Shown piece after piece: positions 33,631 to 42,137 of a DNA stretch of 64,000 bases. Both the position numbers and the translations under genes were made by a program. The notes beneath the pieces are model-generated. The model searched no databases. It saw only the letters and a program-made list of their open reading frames with translations, and was not told the DNA's origin. This stretch comes from CALBZH01 sp964538515 (GTDB lineage Bacteria; Desulfobacterota; Syntrophobacteria; Syntrophobacterales; Syntrophobacteraceae): positions 124,001-188,000 of the forward strand of contig CAZIEW010000001.1 of assembly GCA_964538515.1 (NCBI GenBank), in the 5' to 3' direction. How positions within the stretch are numbered: the stretch's first letter is position 1; each line of letters starts with the position of its first letter.

Positions 33631-35481
33631 CTATTCGATATAGATGGCGCCAAACTTACAGCTCCCGATACAAATACCGCAGCGCACGCACAGCTCTTCA
33701 TCGATGCAGTGGCATTCCTTCTTCTCACCGATGATGGCATTCTCCGGACATTTTCTGCGGCATACCCCGCATCCCGTGCACTTGTCCGTGTCGATCTCGT
33801 AGCGAATCAGCGGCTTACAGACCTTCGCCGGGCAGCGCTTCTCGAAGACATGCGCCTCATATTCATGGCGGAAGTACTTCAGCGTACTCAGAACCGGATT
33901 GGGGGCGCTCTTTCCCAGACCGCACAACGCCGCTTCCTGCATCGTGCTGCCCAGTTTCTCGAGCTCGGCGAGGTCTTCCGGTACGGCGAGCCCGGAGCAC
34001 ATCCGGTCCACGATTTCATACATCCGCTTGACGCCAACCCGGCATGGAACACATTTGCCGCAGGACTCCTGCACCAAGAAGGTGAGGAAGTACCGCGCAA
34101 CGTCCACCATGCAGGTTTCCTCGTCGAGAATGATCATGCCGCCGGAGCCCATCATGGATCCGGCCTCCTTGAGCTTCTCGAAATCAACCGGGAGATCGAT
34201 CAGGGATTCTGGAACGCAGCCGCCCGAAGGGCCGCCCGTCTGAACCGCTTTGAACGCTTTGCCCCCCGGAATGCCGCCACCGATGTCGTAGACGATCTTC
34301 TTGAGAGGGGTCCCCATGGCGACTTCGACAAGCCCGGGATTGTTGATCTTCCCGACCACGGAGAAGATCTTCGTGCCCTTGCTCCGCTCGGTGCCGATGG
34401 ACGCGAACCACTTGCCGCCCTTGTTGATGATCAGGGGAACGCTGGCCCAGGTTTCCACGTTGTTGAGGTTGCTCGGACGGTGCCACAGCCCCTTTTCGAC
34501 CGTGTGAATGTGCTTGCCTCGAGGCTCGCCGATCTTGCCCTCGAGGGAAGCCATCAGGGCCGTCGATTCCCCGCACACAAAGGCCCCGGCTCCGCGGGTG
34601 ATGAACAGCTTCAGTCCAAAATCCGTCCCCAAGATGTTCGAGCCCAGGAGTCCGTAGGCTTCAGCCTGCTCGATGGCGCGCAGCCCATTTTTCACGGCCA
34701 CGGGATATTCGTACCGGCAATAGATGTAGGCTTCCTTGGCTCCGATGCCGTAAGCCCCGATGATCATGCCTTCAATGACCTGGTGCGGATTGCCCTCGAG
34801 GAGGGCGCGGTCCATATAGGCGCCGGGATCCCCTTCGTCCGCGTTGCAGATCACATACTTGATCTCCCCTTTCGACTTCCGGCAGGACTCCCACTTGACC
34901 CCTGCGGGAAACCCTCCCCCCCCTCGACCGCGCAAACCGGAGAGCTTGACTTCTTCGATCACCTCTTCGGGCTTCATGCCGGAGAGCACCTTCGCGAGGG
35001 CCGAATAACCGCCGCGCGAGATGTAATCATCGATCTCGGTGGACCAGTTCAACCCCGTATCGTTGAAGATGATCCTTTCCTGACCGGCATAGAAAGGGAT
35101 GTCCCTCTCGCGAATGATCTTCTGTCCCGTTGAGGGATCGACGTAGAGCAGATCCTCCACCAGCTCATCCCCCAGCACCGACTTCTCGATGATTTCGGGG
35201 ACCCTCGCTTCCTGCACTCGCTCGTAGAAGATATTTTCCGGCTCGATGACAATGATCGGCCCGCGGGCACAGAACCCATGGCAGCCGGTCACGGTCACCA
35301 TGTAGTCGTTGGCCACCCCTTTCTCGCTCAGCAGCTTCTCGAAGGCACCGATAAGATGCTGCCCGCCTCCGGAATGACACCCGGGCCCGCCGCATATTCT
35401 GATACGCTTACGAACCGATTTCCGCTTCTCATTGATCTGCTGACGCAAGACTTCGAGATCATGAACACTGTTCAGCCGCAT
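33631..35481 (-). CDS. nuoF: NuoF, extended form with extra Fe-S domains
   Basis: This 616-residue protein is far longer than the roughly 430-residue classical NuoF. In order: a thioredoxin-like [2Fe-2S] domain (Cys30, 35, 67, 71), the FMN/NADH Rossmann-like domain (GRGGGGFP at 185-192, 'NADEGDPGAYMDR'), SLBB, the [4Fe-4S] bundle ('CGKCVPCRVG'), and two C-terminal [4Fe-4S] motifs ('CTGCGVCRRKC', 'CVRCGICIGSC'). This layout matches HndC/HydB and bifurcating NADH subunits. It oxidises or reduces NAD(P)(H) at the tip of complex I. Confidence 0.93.
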   Translation of the reverse strand: MRLNSVHDLEVLRQQINEKRKSVRKRIRICGGPGCHSGGGQHLIGAFEKLLSEKGVANDYMVTVTGCHGFCARGPIIVIEPENIFYERVQEARVPEIIEKSVLGDELVEDLLYVDPSTGQKIIRERDIPFYAGQERIIFNDTGLNWSTEIDDYISRGGYSALAKVLSGMKPEEVIEEVKLSGLRGRGGGGFPAGVKWESCRKSKGEIKYVICNADEGDPGAYMDRALLEGNPHQVIEGMIIGAYGIGAKEAYIYCRYEYPVAVKNGLRAIEQAEAYGLLGSNILGTDFGLKLFITRGAGAFVCGESTALMASLEGKIGEPRGKHIHTVEKGLWHRPSNLNNVETWASVPLIINKGGKWFASIGTERSKGTKIFSVVGKINNPGLVEVAMGTPLKKIVYDIGGGIPGGKAFKAVQTGGPSGGCVPESLIDLPVDFEKLKEAGSMMGSGGMIILDEETCMVDVARYFLTFLVQESCGKCVPCRVGVKRMYEIVDRMCSGLAVPEDLAELEKLGSTMQEAALCGLGKSAPNPVLSTLKYFRHEYEAHVFEKRCPAKVCKPLIRYEIDTDKCTGCGVCRRKCPENAIIGEKKECHCIDEELCVRCGICIGSCKFGAIYIE

Positions 35482-35494
35482 CTTGGTTTCTCCC

Positions 35495-35965
35495 TCAAGC
35501 CCCTTTTTCTCTCAACTCTTTGACCAGGTCGGTCACCTTGCTGGGGGTCACTTCCGCGTAGGTCGTCTCCCCGACAACCACCACGGGAGCGGCCGCGCAG
35601 GCACCCACACAGTTGACCGTCTCCAGAGTCACGAACAGATCCTCCGAAGTCTCCCCTGGCTTCAAGCTCAGCTCCGTCTCCAACCGCTCGATGATGCGTG
35701 GCCCACCCTTGACATGGCAGGCGGTGCCGGTACACACATGCATAATGAAGCGACCTCTGGGCTTGAGACTGAACACCTTGAAAAAGTTGGCCACGCTGTA
35801 GACCTGACTGATGGGCATCTTGAGTCTTTCGGACACCCGGCTGATGCTTTCGTGTGGCAGGTAGTGATAGCGGTGGTTGATGTCCAGCATGATTTGGAGC
35901 AGGGATGCTGGGCTGGGGTCCCACTGATCGATGATTGCATCGACATCCTGAATATTGAATTCCAT
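35495..35965 (-). CDS. nuoE: NADH-quinone oxidoreductase subunit E ([2Fe-2S])
   Basis: This 156-residue thioredoxin-like protein has cluster ligands in 'CTGTAC' and 'CVGAC'. It partners NuoF. The ATG at 35965 has GGAGG seven bases upstream. It is the first gene of the complex I operon, 13 bases before nuoF. About 140 bases separate it from the kinase gene upstream, so the nuo genes may be read from the kinase promoter or from a promoter I could not confirm. Confidence 0.94.
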   Translation of the reverse strand: MEFNIQDVDAIIDQWDPSPASLLQIMLDINHRYHYLPHESISRVSERLKMPISQVYSVANFFKVFSLKPRGRFIMHVCTGTACHVKGGPRIIERLETELSLKPGETSEDLFVTLETVNCVGACAAAPVVVVGETTYAEVTPSKVTDLVKELREKGA

Positions 35966-36105
35966 GCACTTCCTCCGTCCATGCTCCCGCAATGCCGGGC
36001 AGCCGGATCAAGTTGTCCCGAATGCCTTTTACGCCGCAAATTTTCTCGCACAAATTTTCACTTGCGTCAAGCGAATCCTTGTGCAATGTCAGTCTCTGAA
36101 GCTGT

Positions 36106-37209
36106 TTATGATCGGGGGTGTGCCTTATTGACGAAGACCGAGAATGTGGAACCTTTCCCAAGCTGGCTCCTCACCTGCATCTTCCCTCCGTGCGCCCGCA
36201 CGATTTTTTCCACGATGGCCAGCCCGAGCCCCGTCCCCTGCTGCTCCCGGACCTCCTTGGACTTGCTGCGGAAGAACTGCTCGAACAGGAACGGGATTTC
36301 TTTCTCTTCTATGCCCATTCCGTCGTCCTCAACCTCAACCACCACCCAGTCTTCTTGCTGGAAAGCGCGGATCCGAACATACCCATTGGGACGATTGTAC
36401 TTGATCGCATTGGAGATGAGGTTGCTGAGCACCTCCCTAAATGAATCCGGATCAACCTCCACCAGGGGGAGATCGTCGGGGACCTCGGTGCTGATCTCGA
36501 TCCCCTTCTCGCGGGCGGACCATTCGAGTCCTGCCAGAGCGGCATCCACACAGGACGCCAGGGCCGCGGGCCGGAGCCGATGCGTGATCTCCCCCGCCTG
36601 AAGCCGGCTCATGTCGAGCCAGTCGTTGATGAGCTGCAGCAGCCCGTTCAATCGCTCGCGAGCCCGCTCGAGCATTTCGCGCTGCATTTCGGAGAGCGTT
36701 CCGCCAATGTCGCTCAGGAGCACCTCGATATACTGGAAGATGGCCCCAAGCGGCGAGCGAAGCTGGTGCGTGACCATGGTCACGAAGTTGCGCTCCATGG
36801 CCGCCTTTTCTTCCCGGAGGGCACGGGATTCCCGGTCCAGCCGGCGCTTTTCAAGGCCACGGCGCACGACGATGATGAGCTCATCCGGAGTGAATGGCTT
36901 TGGAAGGTAGTCGTAAGCGCCCTCTTTCATGACCGCTACGGCGCTTTCGACAGTGGCATAGCCTGTGATGAGGATCGTCACCAGATTGGGATCGAGCGCA
37001 CGGACGCGTCGCGCCACTTCGACCCCATCCATCTCGGGCATCTTGAGATCGACCAGCACCAGGTCATGGGGCTGGCGCATGAGGATATCGAGTCCTTCGC
37101 GCCCCCCGGAAGCCATGGTCACCTGGATGCCTTCCCGATTCAAGACCCGCTGGCAGGAAATCCGAGCGATTTCCTCATCATCGATCACAAGAACTTTGGG
37201 AGCATCCAC
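36106..37209 (-). CDS. Receiver-first histidine kinase (REC-HisKA-HATPase)
   Basis: This 367-residue soluble protein has an N-terminal receiver domain (phospho-acceptor Asp in 'LVDLKMPEMDG', Lys in 'YLPKPF'), a coiled coil, then HisKA ('MVTHQLRSPLG') and an HATPase domain ('NLISNAIKYN', 'DDGMGI', 'GTGLGL'). There is no membrane segment, so its input is the receiver itself. The GTG at 37209 is chosen; a TTG six codons upstream is possible. It follows a response regulator and precedes nuoE on the same strand. Confidence 0.9.
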   Translation of the reverse strand: MDAPKVLVIDDEEIARISCQRVLNREGIQVTMASGGREGLDILMRQPHDLVLVDLKMPEMDGVEVARRVRALDPNLVTILITGYATVESAVAVMKEGAYDYLPKPFTPDELIIVVRRGLEKRRLDRESRALREEKAAMERNFVTMVTHQLRSPLGAIFQYIEVLLSDIGGTLSEMQREMLERARERLNGLLQLINDWLDMSRLQAGEITHRLRPAALASCVDAALAGLEWSAREKGIEISTEVPDDLPLVEVDPDSFREVLSNLISNAIKYNRPNGYVRIRAFQQEDWVVVEVEDDGMGIEEKEIPFLFEQFFRSKSKEVREQQGTGLGLAIVEKIVRAHGGKMQVRSQLGKGSTFSVFVNKAHPRS

Positions 37210-37288
37210 GGTCGTCCCCGAGCACAACGAGAAGGAACAGCATTTCAGGCCGGTGATTCAGCGCGCCCCTCACCCTCGCGGACCCGTC

Positions 37289-37702
37289 TCACTTGGGCTT
37301 CTGAATCATCTTGGCTACCTTTTCCAGCAATTCCTTCGGCTTCAGGGGCTTGTCCAGATATTCGTCCGGCGCGACATCACTGGTATCCTGCTCGTCTCCG
37401 AATGAGAATCGAGAGCCCGTATCGGCTTTCACGCTGGACACCATCAGAATCGGGGTGGTCGACACGGATTCGTATTCCTCGGCATCCCGGATGGTCCCGA
37501 GAAAGCTGAATCCCTCGAAAAGCGTCTCCATCATGATGTCCAACATGATCAGATCAGGCTGCAGCTCCTTGGCCTTGACCAGCCCTTCCTTCCCGTCCCC
37601 AGCCCAAAACACCTCATAGCCGTCCGTAAGGAGAATCATTTTGGTCGTTTTTACGAAATCCGGGTCATCGTCGACGATCAGGATCTTGCCCTTTGTTGCC
37701 AT
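37289..37702 (-). CDS. Stand-alone response regulator
   Basis: This 137-residue receiver-only protein has the acidic pair 'DDDPD', the phospho-acceptor Asp in 'IMLDIMM' and Lys in 'YLDKPLKP'. An insertion of about ten residues ('GSRFSFGDEQDTSDVAP') lies before the last strand. No output domain is present, so it likely relays phosphate or binds a partner. It is 79 bases upstream of the receiver-kinase gene and first in that transcription unit. Confidence 0.9.
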   Translation of the reverse strand: MATKGKILIVDDDPDFVKTTKMILLTDGYEVFWAGDGKEGLVKAKELQPDLIMLDIMMETLFEGFSFLGTIRDAEEYESVSTTPILMVSSVKADTGSRFSFGDEQDTSDVAPDEYLDKPLKPKELLEKVAKMIQKPK

Positions 37703-37782
37703 GCACACACCTCCAGGCCCATGAGGAGAAAACGTTCACAATGTGGCTGAAGCCCCTTTCAGGAGACAGGAAATTGTCGTGA

Positions 37783-37811
37783 TTTGTAGCGGAATCAGCC
37801 TTGCGTGTCAA
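37783..37811 (-). promoter_or_regulatory. Sigma-70-type promoter for the response regulator-kinase unit
   Basis: On the minus strand a perfect -35 TTGACA (37806-37811) and a -10 TACAAA (37783-37788) are separated by 17 bases. The predicted start near 37776 gives a leader of about 75 bases before the regulator ATG. It lies in the divergent space facing the heme sensor kinase. Confidence 0.72.
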
Positions 37812-37934
37812 CTCCAATTCTAGTAACCTAATTCACAAGCTCACAGCACACCCCCGGATGGAATTGGCCGGCTCAGGGCTTTGCCGGCATTGCGCTGCAC
37901 TCCCTTTCACGCGACTTTCCTCGACGAGGCGACC

Positions 37935-39557
37935 ATGTGGTTCAAGAGGCTGACGTGGTACAAGCGCATCGGGACCAAAATCAGCGTGCTCACGAGCGTC
38001 CTCGTCATCGCGTTCACGAGCGGCTACACTTATTTTTCCATCAAGAGCCAGCGGGAGCACCTCATCGAGGAGATCATCCGCACCGTTAGCCTCTTGAGCG
38101 ACACCATCAAGCTTTCCTCCCGCGCCGACATGCTGCTCTACGCCCCGGACCGGCTGCACCAGACCGTCGACACCATCGGAAAGCAACAGTCCATCGAGAA
38201 GATGCGGATCTTCAACTATGTCGGGCAGATCATCTACTCGTCCGACAGGTCCGAGATGAACCGCCTGGTCGACAAGCATGCCGAGCAATGCACTGCCTGC
38301 CACGCCGCCGAAAAGCCGTTGGAGCGCCTCGAGACACCGGAGCGCACCCGCATCTTTCGATCCCAGGCCGGCTACCGGGTGCTCGGGATGATCAATCCCA
38401 TTTACAACGAGCCCGACTGCTACAACGCGAGCTGCCACGTGCATCCTCCCGATCAGAAAGTGCTTGGAGTCCTGGACATCGACGTTTCTCTCCAGGCCAC
38501 GGACGAGCGGGTCCGAATCGTGGAGGCCAAGCTGCTGATGAGCGGGCTTGCGACCGCCCTGGCCCTCGCCTGCCTCATCAAATTCCTGACCTACCGCTTC
38601 CTGAACCAGCCCCTGCGGGAGCTGATCGAAGGCACCCAGCGGATTGCCCACGAAGACCTCGACTTCCAAATCCCCATCCGGACGGAGGACGAACTGGGGA
38701 TCTTCGCGCAGTTTTTCAACCAGATGACCCGGGAGCTCAAGCGGGCCAAGCAGTCCCTCACGGAGTGGGGGAATCGCCTCGAGCAGATGGTTTGCGAACG
38801 GACTAAGGACCTTCAGGATGCCCAGCAGCAGCTCGTTCGCAGCGAAAAGCTGGCGTCTCTGGGCAAACTGGCCGCCGGCGTCGCCCATGAGATCAACAAC
38901 CCGCTCACGGGTGTGCTCACCTTCAGCCAGCTCCTCCGGGACGAGTTCCCTCCCGAAACCAGCCAGCACCAAGATCTCAACGTGATCGTGAACGAAACGG
39001 TCCGATGCCGCAGCATCGTCCGAGGTCTTCTCGAGTTCGCACGCCAGACGGCTCCGGAGAAGGCGGCCGCCGACGTGCATGAGATCGTTGAAGAAGTGCT
39101 TCGGATGGTCGCCAACCAGGAGCTGTTTCAGAATATCGAGGTGCACAAGGACTATGATTCCAGGGCTCCACACCTGATGGTCGACCGCGACCAAATCAAA
39201 CAGGTGATCCTCAATATCGTGGTGAACGCCGCCGAAGCCATGGGCAAAACCGGCGTCCTCCGGATTCGCTCGGAATGGAGCGAGGATAGCGCCCAGCTGG
39301 CCTTGCATGTCATTGATTCTGGACCGGGAATCGAGCCGGAGGTCCTCAACAAGCTCTTCGACCCGTTTTTCACCACCAAGGAGATGGGAACCGGCCTGGG
39401 AATGGCCATTTCCTATGGGATTGTAAAAGGGCATCGCGGAAGCATCGACGTGAAGAGCAAGCCCGGGGAAGGCTGCGAAGTCATCGTCACGCTGCCGGCC
39501 GGACAGCCCGCTCAGCCGGCTGGCGAGGAGGAGCCCCGGGACCGGGTGATCTCCTAG
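37935..39557 (+). CDS. Membrane sensor histidine kinase with periplasmic c-heme motifs
   Basis: This 540-residue protein has TM1 (about 14-34), a periplasmic domain, TM2 (about 199-219), HAMP, a coiled coil, HisKA (His318 in 'VAHEINNP') and HATPase ('GTGLGM'). The periplasmic domain carries CTACH (119-123) and a CxxxxCH (162-168), both valid c-type heme motifs. A redox- or gas-sensing role is inferred. No receiver or effector is fused. The ATG at 37935 has GAGG upstream. The TAG stop overlaps the opposing GNAT stop by four bases. Confidence 0.9.
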   Translation: MWFKRLTWYKRIGTKISVLTSVLVIAFTSGYTYFSIKSQREHLIEEIIRTVSLLSDTIKLSSRADMLLYAPDRLHQTVDTIGKQQSIEKMRIFNYVGQIIYSSDRSEMNRLVDKHAEQCTACHAAEKPLERLETPERTRIFRSQAGYRVLGMINPIYNEPDCYNASCHVHPPDQKVLGVLDIDVSLQATDERVRIVEAKLLMSGLATALALACLIKFLTYRFLNQPLRELIEGTQRIAHEDLDFQIPIRTEDELGIFAQFFNQMTRELKRAKQSLTEWGNRLEQMVCERTKDLQDAQQQLVRSEKLASLGKLAAGVAHEINNPLTGVLTFSQLLRDEFPPETSQHQDLNVIVNETVRCRSIVRGLLEFARQTAPEKAAADVHEIVEEVLRMVANQELFQNIEVHKDYDSRAPHLMVDRDQIKQVILNIVVNAAEAMGKTGVLRIRSEWSEDSAQLALHVIDSGPGIEPEVLNKLFDPFFTTKEMGTGLGMAISYGIVKGHRGSIDVKSKPGEGCEVIVTLPAGQPAQPAGEEEPRDRVIS

Positions 39558-40147
39558 AAGAGATAGAACATCTCTTCCTCGAGTTGAACGATGAGCCGCT
39601 TGATCATGAGCACCACATCGTGCATTTCACCACGGCGGTTCATGAAGTACTTTTCGAGGGTACACTTCACCTCGAAACCGAGCTGACGAAAAGCCTTGAT
39701 GGCGAGCTCACTTTCGGCGAGGATCTCCGCCTTGAGGAAATGGATTCCCAACCGATTCCCGGCGTCGATCAGCTCCTTGATCATGGCGGAGCCCAGGCCC
39801 AGCTGGCGGTAATCCTTACCGACGACGACGCGAACTTCCGCGATGTGCCGGTGCACGCCGGTCATGAAGTGCATGGTGGCCACCGCGATGATGTGATCCA
39901 TGGCCTCATTCAGTGCGATGACCGGCAGCACCCGCTGGTAATCCAGAGAGCTGACCCAGGAAGTGACCACCGCGGGATCACGCACGTCGTGCCGCAGCTT
40001 CTCGGCTTCCTGCTCGGTTATCTCGCCGAAGAAGGTCTTGAGATCCGCTTCGTCGGCCTTCTCCATTATCCTGAAGTGGACTTTTTCGCCGTTGATGAGG
40101 ATGCTGGCCCGGGGCGCGTAGAGCTGTTCAACGGGGATTTTGTTCAT
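39554..40147 (-). CDS. GNAT-family acetyltransferase
   Basis: This 197-residue protein has a GNAT core: 'EVRVVVGKDYRQLGLGSAMIKELID' contains the acetyl-CoA loop (QLGLGS), followed by 'AFRQLGFEVKCTLEKYFM'. An N-terminal 'FRIMEKADEADLKTFF' begins the fold. The substrate is unknown. ATG 40147 is chosen over a TTG 27 codons upstream. It is convergent with the heme sensor kinase. Confidence 0.82.
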   Translation of the reverse strand: MNKIPVEQLYAPRASILINGEKVHFRIMEKADEADLKTFFGEITEQEAEKLRHDVRDPAVVTSWVSSLDYQRVLPVIALNEAMDHIIAVATMHFMTGVHRHIAEVRVVVGKDYRQLGLGSAMIKELIDAGNRLGIHFLKAEILAESELAIKAFRQLGFEVKCTLEKYFMNRRGEMHDVVLMIKRLIVQLEEEMFYLF

Positions 40148-40398
40148 CTCCAGATCCTGTGGCTTCACGGGTATTGGATGCACCGGGAGCTCGAGTCGTT
40201 CTGCAGTCAGCGCTGCACTCCCAGCCAATCACTGATTCTGCCGACGAAAACGCGACGAGCGAGGCAATTCGGGGCTGGACGCACAACCGCCAAACCCTTT
40301 AGGCGGAATAGTATCGCTTTTCCCACATGCGCACAAGCGCTTTGGCTGTTCGGGGCCGGGACGTGACAAAGGATTTTGCAGCACAAAGGAGTGGTTTC

Positions 40399-41214
40399 AT
40401 GTTCGAGCATACTCAGGTCGGTTTCATTGGCGGCGGCAATATGGGCGAAGCCCTCATCAAAGGATTCCTTGCGTCCGCGCTCCTGCCTCCCAACAAGATC
40501 CTCGTCTACGATGTCAGCCAGGAACGGATGCAGCACCTTGCCGCCGTTTACGGAATCGTGCTGGAACAAGACCTCCCCAGCCTCGTTTCCAGCTGCCAGA
40601 TCCTCATTCTGGCGGTCAAGCCGCAAGTGATGCAGACCGTCCTGCAAACCATGCGTCCCCATCTCGGCCACGCCCCTCTGGTGATCTCCATCGCGGCCGG
40701 CATTCCCCTCGGCGTGCTCACCAACGGGCTGCCGGTGAACCTCCCCATCGTTCGGGTCATGCCCAACACCCCCGCTCTAGTCCTCGAGGGTGCATCGGCT
40801 CTCTCGAGGGGGCCGAGCGTGACCGATCTGCACATGGCCCAGGCGTTGAAGCTCTTTCAAGCGGTCGGGAAAGCCATGGAGGTCGAGGAGAAATGGATGG
40901 ACGCCGTGACAGGACTGAGCGGCAGTGGACCAGCTTATGTTCTGCTGCTTCTCGAAGGAATGATCGACGCCGGCGTCCTCATGGGGCTGCCCCGCCCGAT
41001 CGCCCGGGAGCTTGTGCTCCAGACGGCCAAAGGCTCCGTGGAAATGCTGTTCGACACGGGCAAGCATCCCGCCGAGCTCAAAGACATGATCACCTCCCCC
41101 GGCGGCACAACGATCCGCGGTCTCGCGATCCTCGAAGAGCAAGGCGTCCGGGGAGCGTTGATGCGAGCCGTGGAGGCGGCCACCCTGCGCTCGCAGGAGC
41201 TCGGCAAAGGGTAA
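40399..41214 (+). CDS. proC: Pyrroline-5-carboxylate reductase
   Basis: This 271-residue enzyme makes the last step of proline synthesis using NAD(P)H. The N-terminal Rossmann motif 'GFIGGGNMGEALIKG' and the C-terminal signature 'DMITSPGGTTIRGLAILEE' are clear. The ATG at 40399 has AAAGGAG upstream; the earlier in-frame start lacks a fold. It is convergent with the IF-2-like gene, 17 bases apart. Confidence 0.96.
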   Translation: MFEHTQVGFIGGGNMGEALIKGFLASALLPPNKILVYDVSQERMQHLAAVYGIVLEQDLPSLVSSCQILILAVKPQVMQTVLQTMRPHLGHAPLVISIAAGIPLGVLTNGLPVNLPIVRVMPNTPALVLEGASALSRGPSVTDLHMAQALKLFQAVGKAMEVEEKWMDAVTGLSGSGPAYVLLLLEGMIDAGVLMGLPRPIARELVLQTAKGSVEMLFDTGKHPAELKDMITSPGGTTIRGLAILEEQGVRGALMRAVEAATLRSQELGKG

Positions 41215-41231
41215 CCGGCCAAGAAGCGATC

Positions 41232-41987
41232 TCACGACGACTGATGAAAGCGTAAAATGCTTCCGCTGGGCTTCCAGGGAGAAAGGTGGCCTTCGCGCGC
41301 CGGCTCGTAGCATTCCACAAGGTCGCCGATCTTCGCCCGGTTGAAGCCTTCGAGCTTGATGCCTGCCTGCTGGCCGACTTTGGCCTCGCGCGCCTGTCTG
41401 CGCTCGATCTGGAGCGATTCTATCCGCCCTGCATAGACCGGGCCCATGGCGGAGATGATCCGAAACTGCTTGCCGACTGCGAGAATGCCTTCCTGTACCT
41501 CGCAACCGATGATGCTTCCCTTATGACTGCTCTTGAAAAGCGCGATGACGCTCGCTCGGCCCGTGACGCGCTCCTCAGTCGGAACCGCGACGAAGCTTTG
41601 GGCGATCTGCCTGACGTCCTCAACCAAGCCGAAGATAACATTGTACAATCGAACCTCACCGCCATGCTCTTTCAGCCATTGATCCCCCTTGGCCATGACC
41701 TCCACGTTGAAGCCGAGAACCAGCCTGGAGCCTGTGAGAGCCATGAGCAGGTCCGACTTCGAAACGTCGCCGACACCCGCATGAATGATCCGGACCTGAA
41801 CACCGGGAGCCTGGATCGCCCTGATCGCGGCACTCAGTGCTTCCACGCTGCCGATCGTGTCGCATTTGACCACGACGTCCAGCTTCTTGCTGGACTCCTC
41901 TTGCCGGACCTTGAGAAGCCCTTGCGGGGAAACGGTCCTGGCGTGCTCCGGAGCATCCCCATGATGTCCGCGCTTCTTGTGCGTCAT
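41232..41987 (-). CDS. Stand-alone IF-2 C-terminal half (no GTPase domain)
   Basis: This 251-residue protein aligns by eye with IF-2 domain III (residues about 37-130: 'DTIGSVEALSAAI', 'IIHAGVGDVSKSDL', 'GFNVEV', 'VRLYNVI') and with the following beta-barrel domain (about 140-230: 'GRASVIALFKSSHKGSIIGC', 'GFNRAKIGD'). The GTPase and N-terminal parts are missing. A basic, histidine-containing 25-residue leader is unique. GGAGG precedes the ATG by about six bases, so it is a real start, not a truncation. The function is unknown; initiator-tRNA or ribosome binding is possible. Confidence 0.85.
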   Translation of the reverse strand: MTHKKRGHHGDAPEHARTVSPQGLLKVRQEESSKKLDVVVKCDTIGSVEALSAAIRAIQAPGVQVRIIHAGVGDVSKSDLLMALTGSRLVLGFNVEVMAKGDQWLKEHGGEVRLYNVIFGLVEDVRQIAQSFVAVPTEERVTGRASVIALFKSSHKGSIIGCEVQEGILAVGKQFRIISAMGPVYAGRIESLQIERRQAREAKVGQQAGIKLEGFNRAKIGDLVECYEPAREGHLSPWKPSGSILRFHQSS

Positions 41988-42033
41988 AGCATCCTCCACT
42001 TCGTGGCGGTTCTGGGCTAAAATGCGCCTTGAC

Positions 42034-42061
42034 TGAGCCAATGATAAGAACGTTTGGCTCA
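42034..42061. promoter_or_regulatory. Dyad in the divergent space between the IF-2-like and ATP-grasp-like genes
   Basis: An 8-bp perfect inverted repeat (TGAGCCAA / TTGGCTCA) with a 12-base spacer lies between two divergent starts (41987 and 42138). It could be an operator serving both genes. No regulator is identified. On transcription it would also form a modest hairpin. Confidence 0.4.
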
Positions 42062-42137
42062 TCTCACCACACGATGGCCACCAGAAATGAGGTCCGGATT
42101 GCACGGCAGAGCAGGCGCAATACCCCTGAGAATCGCG

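Noticed and set aside
36020..36075. Possible promoter (TTGACG) just before nuoE
   Set aside because: The nearest -10-like sequence is about 19 bases away; not convincing.
37833..39434. Minus-strand open frame of 533 codons
   Set aside because: It is antisense to the heme sensor kinase, whose motifs are complete.
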